DNA of 64,000 nt from Fundidesulfovibrio putealis DSM 16056 (GTDB lineage Bacteria; Desulfobacterota; Desulfovibrionia; Desulfovibrionales; Desulfovibrionaceae), in the NCBI RefSeq assembly GCF_000429325.1, contig NZ_KE386885.1:275958-339957 (forward strand). Reading direction: 5' to 3'. Numbering within the stretch: the first letter of the stretch is position 1; the number at the start of each line of letters is the position of its first letter. This document shows, piece after piece, positions 8,285 to 15,869 of this stretch. Under the pieces are notes generated by a model that was not told where the DNA came from, ran no database searches, and saw only the letters and a program-made list of their open reading frames with translations. The position numbers and the translations under genes were made by a program.

Positions 8285-8991
8285 CGCTGGTGGAACTGGA
8301 AGGGCTTACCTGCGGCTATCAGGACCGCGTGGTGCTGGCAGGTCTCGATCTTCGCCTGGAGGAGGGCCAGCGCCTGGGACTGGCCGGACACACCGGCAGC
8401 GGCAAGACCACCCTGCTCAAGGCCATCATGGGGCTGGTGACGCCCACCGGGGGCACAGTGCGCATCCTGGGCAGCGAGTGCCGCGTAAACGGCGACTTCA
8501 CCCAGGCCCGGCGCGTGCTGGGGTATCTGTTCCAGAACTCCGACGACCAGCTGTTCTGTCCCACCGTGCTGGAGGACGTGGCCTTCGGGCCGCTGAACCT
8601 GGGCGCGTCGCAGGCCGAAGCCCGCGCCGTGGCCCTGGAGTGCCTGTCCATGGTGGGATTGTGCGGGTTCGAAGATCGCCTGACGCACAGGCTCTCAGGC
8701 GGCGAGAAGCGCCTGGCGTCGCTTGCCGGGGTGCTGGCCATGCGGCCCAAGGCGCTCCTGCTGGACGAGCCCACCACCGGCCTGGACCCGGAGAGCAAGG
8801 CCCGCGTGGCCGAGGTGCTTCGCGGGCTGGATCTGGCGCTTCTGGTGGTGTCGCACGAGTGGGATTTCCTGACGCAGGTCACCAACCGGTACTTCACGCT
8901 GTCCCACGGGCACCTGCATGAGGCCGCCGAAGCCCCGCACCTGCACCATCACGTGCATAGTTTAGGCGACTTTCCGCACAGCCACGATTAG
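8281..8991 (+). CDS. cbiO: ECF transporter ATPase CbiO
   Basis: A 236-residue ABC ATPase with Walker A GHTGSGKTT, the Q-loop in FQNSDDQLFCPT that is typical of ECF ATPases, signature LSGGE, Walker B LLLDEPTTGLD and switch His in VVSHEWD. The tail is strikingly His-rich (SHGHLHEAAEAPHLHHHVH, ending PHSHD), suggesting metal binding or sensing at the cytoplasmic face. It overlaps cbiQ by four bases and is the last gene of the operon; a strong hairpin follows at 9110-9137. Confidence 0.9.
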   Translation: MTLVELEGLTCGYQDRVVLAGLDLRLEEGQRLGLAGHTGSGKTTLLKAIMGLVTPTGGTVRILGSECRVNGDFTQARRVLGYLFQNSDDQLFCPTVLEDVAFGPLNLGASQAEARAVALECLSMVGLCGFEDRLTHRLSGGEKRLASLAGVLAMRPKALLLDEPTTGLDPESKARVAEVLRGLDLALLVVSHEWDFLTQVTNRYFTLSHGHLHEAAEAPHLHHHVHSLGDFPHSHD

Positions 8992-9024
8992 CGCGCCACA
9001 TTCCGAAGAAGAGGCAGGAAAGGG

Positions 9025-9061
9025 TCTCCGGCGGCCAAAGGAACACGTTCCTTTGGAATCC
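9025..9061 (+). repeat. Palindromic repeat family A, copy 1
   Basis: CTCCGGCGGCCAAAGGAACACGTTCCTTTGGAATCC: an inner palindrome (CCAAAGGAAC/GTTCCTTTGG) preceded by CTCCGGCGG and followed by AATCC. The same arrangement is found inverted at 35700-35742 and, degenerate, at 14487-14530. Lies downstream of cbiO. Confidence 0.65.
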
Positions 9062-9109
9062 TGTATCGCTTCGCGTCGTGATCGGGATTGTTGAAGAGAG
9101 CTTGAAAGA

Positions 9110-9137
9110 AAGGCCCCCGCATGGACACGGGGGCCTT
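9110..9137. terminator. Bidirectional terminator between cbiO and the sigma operon
   Basis: Arms 9110-9119 (AAGGCCCCCG) and 9128-9137 form a perfect 10-bp stem with an 8-base loop, followed by TTTT on the plus strand and T-rich sequence on the minus strand. It serves the convergent cbiO and Spy-like genes. Confidence 0.85.
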
Positions 9138-9200
9138 TTGTATCGGCGATTCCGAAGAGTCGCCGCCGGGGAGGCGAAGGGAGGAAGTAGCGAGGCCTCT

Positions 9201-9692
9201 TTACTGCGGACCAGGGCCGGGACCAGGCACCGGGGGCGGGCCGGGGCTGCCGAAGAACAGGCCATCGGGCGGCGGAGGCGGCGGAAGAGAACTCCCATGG
9301 GGCCCCTGCTGCATCCTCTTGCGGAAGTCCCGCATGCGTTTGACGATCTCGTCCTGTTTCGCAGCCTGCGACTCCGTGAGGAGCTGGCGCACGCGGGCAT
9401 TGTATTCCTCGAAGATGGCCTCTTCCTGCTCCTGGATGGGGCGGCGAAGCTGGTCGATCTTGCCGATCATTTCCGTGATGACGGGCTCGATATCCTTTTT
9501 CTGCGCCTCGCTCAGCTTCAGATCGCTGCTCATGCGCTCCATGATGAAGCCCACCGGGCCTTTACCCTCCAGATGCTTGAACGGCCCGCCGCGAAGCACA
9601 CGGAATGCCTCCAGGCCGAAGGCGCCGACGATGCTTCCTGTCAGGAAAATCACCAGGGCTATCAGAAGTCCTTTTCCCCTGCTCATGCTCAT
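9201..9692 (-). CDS. Spy/CnrX-like periplasmic heavy-metal-sensor type protein
   Basis: A 163-residue protein with an N-terminal membrane anchor or signal (LLIALVIFLTGSIVGAFGLE) and a long helical domain carrying two LTxxQ-like turns, LKLSEAQ and LLTESQ, typical of the Spy/CpxP/CnrX periplasmic fold. The last 35 residues are Pro/Gly-rich (a run of Pro, then PGPGPGPQ). AGGAGG sits four bases before the ATG at 9692. It is the third gene of an ECF sigma, anti-sigma, sensor operon, so it likely modulates the anti-sigma factor in response to envelope metal or stress. No His-rich metal site is obvious. Confidence 0.65.
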   Translation of the reverse strand: MSMSRGKGLLIALVIFLTGSIVGAFGLEAFRVLRGGPFKHLEGKGPVGFIMERMSSDLKLSEAQKKDIEPVITEMIGKIDQLRRPIQEQEEAIFEEYNARVRQLLTESQAAKQDEIVKRMRDFRKRMQQGPHGSSLPPPPPPDGLFFGSPGPPPVPGPGPGPQ

Positions 9693-9700
9693 GTGGCCTC

Positions 9701-10003
9701 CTACAGAACCAGCCATTGCGTGACGGGGGAATCGGTCATCACCGAGGCCAGCAGGTGCTGGCTGGAGTTGTCCTGCCCGGTGAGCACCACCAGCGCCAGC
9801 ACGGCGGCGACGGCCCAGCCGGAATACAGGATGGGCCGGGCCACGCTGCGCAGCACGTCCCACAGGGACAGCTCGCGGCGCGCTTCCATGATCCGGGCCA
9901 TGACGCGGCTCTCGAAACCGGGAGTGGCCGACGCGTCACCCTTCCCTGCAAATGTTTTCCCCAACAGTATGTCGAGGCGTTGGAAATCCTTTTCCGCGCT
10001 CAT
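9701..10003 (-). CDS. Probable membrane anti-sigma factor
   Basis: A 100-residue single-pass protein. A cytosolic N-terminal half (EKDFQRLDILLGKTF, ESRVMARIMEAR) precedes one hydrophobic helix (ILYSGWAVAAVLALVVLTG) and a short periplasmic tail. Its ATG overlaps the ECF sigma stop as ATGA with GGGAGG upstream, so the two are made in step, as expected for an anti-sigma partner. It lacks the HxxxCxxC zinc motif of ZAS-type anti-sigmas. Assignment rests on context and topology. Confidence 0.65.
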   Translation of the reverse strand: MSAEKDFQRLDILLGKTFAGKGDASATPGFESRVMARIMEARRELSLWDVLRSVARPILYSGWAVAAVLALVVLTGQDNSSQHLLASVMTDSPVTQWLVL

Positions 10004-10617
10004 GGTAGCCTCCCTTTCCCGGCCTCGTCTCGCATGATCTCGGCCATCTTCTTTCTGGCCCGGTGCAGCCGGACCTTCACTTTTTCCACGCTCCAACCCA
10101 GCATCGTGGCGATTTCTGACACTTCGTGCTCTTTGGCGTAATACAAACCGATGGCTACCCTGTCATCAGGCTTGAGGTGCCCAAGCAGCCAGGTCACCAC
10201 GGAGCTGGCCTCGCGCTTGCGCATGAAATCCTCGTGGCGCTGGCGGGCGTCGTCTCCCATGAAGGCTTCCAGCCAGTCCTGCTCGCCGTCGCCGCCCAGG
10301 TCCATGGACACCTCACGCCTGCTCGAGACGTCGCGCCAGTAGCGGATGGCCCGCCTGAGCGCCATGGAGGACAGCCAGGCCCGGAACGAATCCGGCTCGC
10401 GCAGCTGCGAGAGTTTCTCGAACGCCTTGACGAAAGCGTCCTGTGCGGCCTCGGGCACCTCGGAAACAGGCAGGTGCCGCCTGAGAAGGCCGAACAGATA
10501 ATCCTGATGCCGCCTGACAAGCACGGCGAACGCCTCGGTCTGACCGTCCAGCACCTGCCGCACGGCCTGGGCGTCGCTCATGGCGTCGCCGTCCTGAGTT
10601 CGTCTGTCCTTATTCAT
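10000..10617 (-). CDS. ECF-family RNA polymerase sigma factor
   Basis: A 205-residue sigma-70 family factor of the extracytoplasmic type. Region 2 is seen in QDYLFGLLRRHL, EVPEAAQDAFVKAFEKL and FRAWLSSMALRRAIRYWRD; region 4 in LGHLKPDDRVAIGLYYAKEH followed by the helix-turn-helix VSEIATMLGWSVEKVKVRLH. The start at 10617 has GGGAG four bases upstream; a downstream ATG at 10581 is possible but has a weaker site. It probably drives its own operon and an envelope or metal stress regulon. The target promoter motif cannot be seen from this window. Confidence 0.85.
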   Translation of the reverse strand: MNKDRRTQDGDAMSDAQAVRQVLDGQTEAFAVLVRRHQDYLFGLLRRHLPVSEVPEAAQDAFVKAFEKLSQLREPDSFRAWLSSMALRRAIRYWRDVSSRREVSMDLGGDGEQDWLEAFMGDDARQRHEDFMRKREASSVVTWLLGHLKPDDRVAIGLYYAKEHEVSEIATMLGWSVEKVKVRLHRARKKMAEIMRDEAGKGRLP

Positions 10618-11038
10618 GCAACTCCCGACCGTGGAAGGGAACTCCCCTCCCCCTCGACGATCGTACGCAGCCACAACGCCGCTTCTATCGAAATAGCAGA
10701 CCGCTGATAAGACCGTAATGTCCACCATGTCCGCGTTTATCCGGTTCTGGCAAGCCTCGAATGCGAGTTCGAAGCACTCGACCTGCTCGAGACGCAGACG
10801 CGAGGGCGTATGCCCTCTCTCCACTGGTCTGCATCCCTCCGCGACTGTCGGCCAGCCCTTTGACGATACCGTCCTTGCCCGGAAGTCCCCTGACGACTGA
10901 GCCAAGCCTCCTGAACTGTTCATCCCGGATAATCCGTTCTGTTTGTTGTTCGCGTGGCGTCCTTCCACGCTGGTGACACCTACTAGAGCGGGTCCGGATG
11001 GGTGAAGTTACACAGGCTTTGCAAAAGATCGTAACGCA
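10618..11038. other. Gene-free stretch upstream of the ECF sigma operon
   Basis: About 420 bases between the sigma gene and the feoB terminator. It must hold the promoter of the minus-strand sigma operon, but no convincing -35/-10 pair was identified, which is expected if the operon is autoregulated by an ECF sigma. Short open frames on both strands lack ribosome sites and recognisable domains. Confidence 0.5.
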
Positions 11039-11069
11039 AAACCGCCCGGCTGGGGAAGCCGGGCGGTTT
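11039..11069. terminator. Terminator of the feo operon
   Basis: Perfect 12-bp stem AAACCGCCCGGC (11039-11050) with GCCGGGCGGTTT (11058-11069) and a 7-base loop, located 38 bases after the feoB stop on the minus strand, where the arm ends in T-rich sequence. Confidence 0.85.
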
Positions 11070-11107
11070 CGGTGGGGGTGAGGCGGGGTATCGTGAGCGA
11101 TGGGCGT

Positions 11108-13504
11108 TTAGTGGAAGATCCGCATGCCTATCTGGAAGACCGCCACGGCCAGGGCGAAGGCCAGCACGGTGTTGAAGACCATGGCGAAGGCCGCCCACTT
11201 GTAGGAGCCGGTCTCCTTGCCTATGGCCACCACCGTGGGGAAGCAGGGCGAGTAGAGCAGGATGAACACCATGAGCGCCAGCCCGGCAGCAAGGCTCATG
11301 CCTTCAGTGGTGAGCATCTCGGCCAGGGGCGCGGCTTCTTCCGCTTCCACTTCGCCCAGGGAGTACGCGGTGCCCAGGGTGGAGATGATGACTTCCTTGG
11401 CCGCGAACCCGCCCACCAGGGCGATGTTCATGCGCCAGTCGAACCCGGCCAGCTTGGACACGGGCTCCAGCAGCGTGCCGAGCCTGCCCGCAACGGAGGA
11501 GGCCAGGGCCTCGGCGGACTGCTTCTTCTCGATCTCCTCAAGCTGGGCCTTCAGGTCGTCCAGGGGCGTTGCGGCGGCTTCGGACTTTTCGCCAGCCTCG
11601 GCTGCCTCGGGAGCGGATGTTTCTTCGGGCTTCTCGCCCGCAGCGGGAGCTGCGCTAGCATCGGCGGTCTGGACGGCCTCGGGGGCTTGCCTGCCGGGTG
11701 CGGCCCCGGCTGAGGGAGCCTCGGCGGCCTCAAGCGCCTCGATCTGCTCGGTGAGGGCGGTCTTTTGGGCTTCGAAGGCGGCTTCCCTGTCCTCGGGCAG
11801 ACCGGGGAAGGTCATGGCCGCCCACACGATGACAGACACGGCCAGGATCACGGAACCGGCCTTCTTGATGTACTGCCAGCTGCGCTCCCAGGTGTGGATG
11901 AGGAGTCCGCGCATGGTGGGCAGGCGGTAGGGGGGCAGCTCCATGACGAAGGGGGTGGACTCGCCGCGCACCACTGTGGCGCGCAGGATCCAGGAGACGC
12001 CAAGGGCCATCACCCAGCCAAGAAGCGTCATGCTGAACAAAGTCAGGGCCTGGTTGTCCGGAAAGAAAACCCCGGCAAGCAGGATGAACACCGGCAGCTT
12101 TGCGCCGCAGGTCATGAAGGGGGCGGTGAGGATGGTGGCGATGCGCTCCTTGGGGCTGCGCAGCGTCCGGCTGGCCATGACGCCGGGCACTGCGCACCCG
12201 CCGCCGATGCCGCCGGAGATGATGAAGGGCATCACCGAGCAGCCGTGCAGGCCGAACAGCCTGAACACCCGGTCGAGCATGTAGGCGATGCGGGCCATGT
12301 AGCCCGAGTCCTCCAGGAAGGCGATCATCAGGAAGATGAGCACGACCAGGGGCAAAAATCCCATGACCCCGCCCACGCCCGCGATGACGCCGTCCACCAG
12401 CAGGGAGCGCAGCAGGCCGTCCGGCATGGCTGCCTTCACTGTCTCACCGCACCAGGCAAACAGCGCCTGGAGCCATTCCATGGGGAATTTGCCCAGCGAA
12501 AAAGTGATCTGGTACACCAGGAACAGCACAGCCAGCATGAGGACGGGGCCGAGCAGCTTGTGAGTCAGGAACATGTCCAGCTTGTCGGAGGTCTCCAGGC
12601 GTCCGTGCAGGTCGTCGCGCGTGACCACGCCGCCCTTGAGCACCGAGGCGATGAATCCGTAGCGGAAATCCGCGATGATGGCTTCAGGGTAGGTTCCAAG
12701 CGTGGCGCGCAGATGCGCGGCCACCTGGTCGGAGCGCCCTTCCAGCCACGTGGCCAGCTCGGGGTCGGCCACGCGGCCCTGCTCCCTGATCTGGTCGTCG
12801 CTCTCCAGGTATTTGAGGGCCACCCAGCGGGCCGGGTAGCGGTTGGCCAGGAAGGACTTGGCCATAATGCGCGTGGTCATCTCGGTAAGGGCCGGATCAA
12901 GGTCCGGGCCGTAGGAGATGTCCACGGGCTTCCAGCGTCCCTGGCGCTCGGCGGCGAGCTTCGCGGCGGCGGCGGCCAGTTCGTTCACGCCGGTGCCCCT
13001 GCGGGCCACCAGTTCCACCACCGGGCAGTCCAGCACCTTGGAGAGGCGCTTGGAATCGACCTTCATGCCCATCTTGTGGGCCTCGTCCATCATGTTCAGG
13101 CCCAGCACCACGGGGATGCCCAGTTCCAGAAGCTGCACCGCGAGGTACAGGTTTCGCTCGAGCGATCCCGCGTTCAGGACGTCCACCACTGCCTGGGGGC
13201 GTTCGTCCACCAGGAAGTCGCGCGCCACGAGTTCTTCTGCGGAATAGGCCGTGAGCGAGTAGGTTCCGGGCAGGTCCACCAGGTTGAGGAGCGCTTCGTC
13301 GGTGCGGAACTGGCCGACCTTCTTCTCCACGGTGATGCCGGGATAGTTGCCCACGTGGGCTCTGGCGCCGTTCATGGCGTTGAACAGCGTGGATTTGCCT
13401 GCGTTGGGGTTGCCCGCCAGGGCGATGGTGTAGGTTGGCAGGGCCGTCAGGCCGGAGCGGGCCGTGCTCTGTGTCGAGGCGCTGTGCTGGGTCTGGGTGC
13501 TCAC
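11108..13504 (-). CDS. feoB: Ferrous iron transporter FeoB
   Basis: A 798-residue inner-membrane Fe2+ importer. The N-terminal G-domain has G1 GNPNAGKST, G2 around YPGITVEKK, G3 DLPGTYS and G4 NMMD. The two Gate regions carry GGCAVPGVMASRTL and ERIATILTAPFMTCGAKLPV with the conserved Cys. About residues 565-665 form an unusual Ala/Glu/Pro-rich, coiled-coil-like insertion between the membrane segments, longer than in E. coli FeoB. The start is GTG at 13504, three bases after the feoA stop and preceded by GGAGGC. Last gene of the feo operon. Confidence 0.96.
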   Translation of the reverse strand: MSTQTQHSASTQSTARSGLTALPTYTIALAGNPNAGKSTLFNAMNGARAHVGNYPGITVEKKVGQFRTDEALLNLVDLPGTYSLTAYSAEELVARDFLVDERPQAVVDVLNAGSLERNLYLAVQLLELGIPVVLGLNMMDEAHKMGMKVDSKRLSKVLDCPVVELVARRGTGVNELAAAAAKLAAERQGRWKPVDISYGPDLDPALTEMTTRIMAKSFLANRYPARWVALKYLESDDQIREQGRVADPELATWLEGRSDQVAAHLRATLGTYPEAIIADFRYGFIASVLKGGVVTRDDLHGRLETSDKLDMFLTHKLLGPVLMLAVLFLVYQITFSLGKFPMEWLQALFAWCGETVKAAMPDGLLRSLLVDGVIAGVGGVMGFLPLVVLIFLMIAFLEDSGYMARIAYMLDRVFRLFGLHGCSVMPFIISGGIGGGCAVPGVMASRTLRSPKERIATILTAPFMTCGAKLPVFILLAGVFFPDNQALTLFSMTLLGWVMALGVSWILRATVVRGESTPFVMELPPYRLPTMRGLLIHTWERSWQYIKKAGSVILAVSVIVWAAMTFPGLPEDREAAFEAQKTALTEQIEALEAAEAPSAGAAPGRQAPEAVQTADASAAPAAGEKPEETSAPEAAEAGEKSEAAATPLDDLKAQLEEIEKKQSAEALASSVAGRLGTLLEPVSKLAGFDWRMNIALVGGFAAKEVIISTLGTAYSLGEVEAEEAAPLAEMLTTEGMSLAAGLALMVFILLYSPCFPTVVAIGKETGSYKWAAFAMVFNTVLAFALAVAVFQIGMRIFH

Positions 13505-13507
13505 GTC

Positions 13508-13762
13508 TTAAGCCTCCGAGGCTGAAACCAGGATGTAGTCGGCCTCGTTGTTGCGAAGCGACAGGGTGAAGCCTTTCAGGCGGATAGCCACGGGATCCTT
13601 GAGGGGCGCGCGCCCCACGATCTCGATCTGCGCCCCGGGCACGAGGCCCATGTCGCGGATGCGGCGACCGAGCTCTCCCTCGGCGTTGATGCGTTCGATG
13701 CTGGCCCGCTGGCCGACCTTGAGCGATCGCAGCGACATGGGCGAGGTGTTGGGATGAGTCAT
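13508..13762 (-). CDS. feoA: FeoA family protein (second copy, next to feoB)
   Basis: An 84-residue SH3-like FeoA protein that supports FeoB in the cytosol. The core reads LRSLKVGQRASIERI, GELGRRIRDMGLVPGAQIEIVG, DPVAIRLKGFTLSLRNNEAD, the standard FeoA pattern. The ATG at 13762 has GGAGAAGG directly upstream; an in-frame ATG at 13786 would add eight residues but has a poor ribosome site. It is coupled closely to feoB downstream. Confidence 0.92.
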   Translation of the reverse strand: MTHPNTSPMSLRSLKVGQRASIERINAEGELGRRIRDMGLVPGAQIEIVGRAPLKDPVAIRLKGFTLSLRNNEADYILVSASEA

Positions 13763-13811
13763 GCCTTCTCCGAGAGTGATAGTCATTTTCAATTGGGGGC
13801 GTTTAAAAAAA

Positions 13812-13988
13812 TCAGGATTTCCGGCCGCAACCACAATCGCTGAAGTTCTTGATGTCGGTCTGCCCGCCGCCGCAGCATCCGCCGGAGCTGCCGCATCCGC
13901 AGGACGAGGCGCCTTTGCGCATGACGCGCCGCACCATGTAACCCACGGCCAGGACAATAATGGCCGCAACTATGATCTTCTCAAGCAT
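13812..13988 (-). CDS. FeoB-associated Cys-rich membrane protein
   Basis: A 58-residue protein: one N-terminal transmembrane helix (IIVAAIIVLAVGYMVRRV) then a short Cys/Gly-rich tail with CGCG, CC and CGCG (seven cysteines in total). AAGGAGTTTCACG precedes the ATG at 13988. Proteins of this layout accompany feoB in many bacteria, usually downstream of it; here it lies between the two feoA genes. Its role in iron or Fe-S handling at the membrane is inferred from context only. Confidence 0.8.
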   Translation of the reverse strand: MLEKIIVAAIIVLAVGYMVRRVMRKGASSCGCGSSGGCCGGGQTDIKNFSDCGCGRKS

Positions 13989-14054
13989 CGTGAAACTCCT
14001 TGAGTTGGCCTTTGGAATGCGTGTCCAAGGCAGACCCGTTCAGACCTGGAGCGT

Positions 14055-14273
14055 TCAGACCTGGGCCACCATGACCCTGTCGGCCAGGCCAGCTCCGAGG
14101 CTGATGTCTTCCCCGCGAACGGACAGGCGGCAGCAGGCCCCCCCTTCCCGCACCTCAGCCTCGACGCCCGGGGTCAGCCCCAGTGCGCACAGGCGGCAGC
14201 GGCAACGGCGGTCTTCGCAGAGCTCGATGATGCGCACCTTGCTTCCACGGGGACATTCGCTCAGGGGAACCAT
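14055..14273 (-). CDS. feoA: FeoA family protein, first gene of the feo operon
   Basis: A 72-residue FeoA homolog (LSECPRGSKVRIIEL, LCALGLTPGVEAEVREGG, VRGEDISLGAGLADRVMV). It carries extra cysteines (CEDRRCRCRLCALG, ACC) absent from the second FeoA at 13508-13762, so it may bind an Fe-S centre or metal. AAGGAGGCGAC lies just before the ATG at 14273. A Fur-box-like sequence lies 33-57 bases upstream. Confidence 0.88.
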   Translation of the reverse strand: MVPLSECPRGSKVRIIELCEDRRCRCRLCALGLTPGVEAEVREGGACCRLSVRGEDISLGAGLADRVMVAQV

Positions 14274-14305
14274 GTCGCCTCCTTGTTCGCGTTCTACAAG
14301 GCAGG

Positions 14306-14330
14306 GATAATGCAATTGAAATTCATTGTC
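14306..14330 (-). promoter_or_regulatory. Fur-box-like operator on the feo promoter
   Basis: The minus-strand sequence GACAATGAATTTCAATTGCATTATC resembles the AT-rich GATAATGATAATCATTATC Fur consensus and centres on the dyad TGAATTTCA. It overlaps a TTGACA -35 (just upstream, sharing GACA) with a TATCCC at 17-base spacing, so iron-loaded Fur would cover the promoter of feoA. Confidence 0.65.
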
Positions 14331-14486
14331 AACAGGGCGGCGCAAATATCCACCGGTAACCCGGGGGCCGTGGTGCTCGGCTCCTCCCTGTGAGCGCCGC
14401 GCGTGTTAAAAACAAGAGGCTCCTGCACAATTGCCCGTCCGGCGCTTTTCGAACAGATTGCCTGCGTGTAAAGACATGGCATTACT

Positions 14487-14530
14487 GGGGATTCCAGATA
14501 GCGTCCTTTGGCCGCCGAAGGCTTTCCCCT
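14487..14530 (-). repeat. Palindromic repeat family A, degenerate copy
   Basis: GGGGATTCC at the left and CCTTTGGCCGCCGAAGGCTTTCCCC at the right match the outer parts of the copy at 35700-35742; the inner palindrome is partly lost. The surrounding 14274-14595 stretch has no gene: it holds the feo promoter, this repeat and a DnaA-box match. Confidence 0.55.
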
Positions 14531-14554
14531 ACTGCGAATGTTCCAAGTTGTTCA

Positions 14555-14563
14555 TTATCCACA
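14555..14563 (+). promoter_or_regulatory. Perfect DnaA-box match TTATCCACA
   Basis: An exact 9-mer match to the DnaA-box consensus in an intergenic stretch about 16 kb from dnaA. A single 9-mer can occur by chance (a few are expected per hundred kb), so function is uncertain. Confidence 0.4.
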
Positions 14564-14595
14564 ACATAACCGACCGTTCATGTGAGCACGGCCCA

Positions 14596-14991
14596 CTAGG
14601 CCTGCTCGAAACCGGCGATGCAGTCCAGCAGCGTTTCCCGCTCCACCGGCTTCACCAGATACCCCGAGGCGTTGCCGCTGAAGAAGGCGTTGACCACGCT
14701 GTCCTTGTCGTTGTGGGCCGTTATCATGAGTACCTTGGCTTCCTGTCCGCTCGGCACCAGGAGGGTTTTCTCCATCTCGCGGATGGCCCGCAACGCCTCC
14801 AGGCCATCCATGACCGGCATCTGGATGTCCAGCAGGATCACCCGGTACGGGTCGCCGTCCTTGTGGGACAGACGGAAGGCCTCCAGGGCCTCCTGCCCGT
14901 TCACCACGACGTCAACCGGATGCATGCCGCGCAGATAGCGTTGCAGCAACAGGCGGTTGGACACTTCGTCTTCCACTATCAGTATGCGCAT
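14596..14991 (-). CDS. Stand-alone CheY-like response regulator
   Basis: A 131-residue receiver domain without an output domain. The acidic pair is in LIVEDE (residues 5-9), the phospho-acceptor Asp in ILLDIQMPVMDG near residue 55, a Thr/Ser switch in VLMITAH and the invariant Lys in YLVKPVER. It is likely an intermediate in a phosphorelay or a motor/adaptor switch. No kinase is adjacent; two orphan hybrid-free histidine kinases occur 6-10 kb away and are possible partners, which is speculation. Confidence 0.88.
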   Translation of the reverse strand: MRILIVEDEVSNRLLLQRYLRGMHPVDVVVNGQEALEAFRLSHKDGDPYRVILLDIQMPVMDGLEALRAIREMEKTLLVPSGQEAKVLMITAHNDKDSVVNAFFSGNASGYLVKPVERETLLDCIAGFEQA

Positions 14992-15026
14992 GAATTCACC
15001 CGCTTAGCTCGAACAGGGTATCTGTC

Positions 15027-15869
15027 TTATTCTGTATGGATTCCCCACCCAAATGTCAAACCGGGGCCGGGTCGGGGCCATTCTTCAGGAAACAGCGCCT
15101 CTCCGGATGTGAGCAGGCGCGTAAGCGCCGCGTCGGACAAGCGCAGCCGCTCGCGCAGGCGCTTCAGCTCACGGGCTGGGTCGAAGATGGGGTAGTCGCT
15201 GCCGAACAGCACCCGCTCCGGCGGGTGGCGGTCCAGGATGGCGCGCAGCAGGGAGTCGTCCAGGAAGGGGAGGCTGGAGGAGGTGTCCAGGTACACGTCT
15301 GTTCCAGCCAGATACTCCAGCGCCTCGGCCCAGTGCAGGTACCCGCCCAGGTGGGCGGCGATGATGCACAGCTGCGGGAAGTCTTCCCGGATGGCCCTGA
15401 GCTTGGCCGGGCAGGAGGGGTTCTCGTGGGGCGGAAGACGGTCGCCCACGTGGAACATGGCGATGAAACGGCCCTGCATGGCCTCCAGTATGGGCCGCAG
15501 AGCCGGGTCGTCCAGGCGGAAACCCTGGAAGTCGGCGTGGATCTTGATGCCCCTGATGCCTGCGCGCTCCAGCCGGTCGAACTCAGCCTCGAAGTCCGCG
15601 AAGCCGGGGTGGATGGTGCCGAAGGGGATCAGCCGGGGCTGGGTGCGGGCAAGCTCCATGGACCAGTTGTTGGCCGGTATGACCTGGGCCGGAGCCGTGG
15701 CCGCCGCGTGCACTGCGGCGCGCTCGATGCCCGCCGCGTCCAGGCTCTCCAGCAGGTGCTCCACAAGACCCGTACCCACGGGCGTTATGCCGTAGTGGCC
15801 GGTGAGTTGCTCGAGTACCTTGGAGGCGATCTTGGGATGAAAGGCGTGGGTGTGGATGTCCAGGGTCAC
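15027..15869 (-). CDS. Amidohydrolase family 2 (TIM-barrel metal hydrolase/decarboxylase)
   Basis: A 280-residue protein of the amidohydrolase-2 family. The entry motif DIHTHAFHP (metal-binding HxH) is at residues 4-12, a second His lies in IKIHADFQGF, a third in AHLGGY and the catalytic Asp in LFGSDYPIFDP. These give the mononuclear metal site of ACMSD-like decarboxylases and hydrolases. Start is the GTG at 15869 overlapping the upstream thioesterase stop in GTGA, preceded by AAGGAAA. Part of an operon with the thioesterase and apgM. Substrate unknown. Confidence 0.75.
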   Translation of the reverse strand: MTLDIHTHAFHPKIASKVLEQLTGHYGITPVGTGLVEHLLESLDAAGIERAAVHAAATAPAQVIPANNWSMELARTQPRLIPFGTIHPGFADFEAEFDRLERAGIRGIKIHADFQGFRLDDPALRPILEAMQGRFIAMFHVGDRLPPHENPSCPAKLRAIREDFPQLCIIAAHLGGYLHWAEALEYLAGTDVYLDTSSSLPFLDDSLLRAILDRHPPERVLFGSDYPIFDPARELKRLRERLRLSDAALTRLLTSGEALFPEEWPRPGPGLTFGWGIHTE

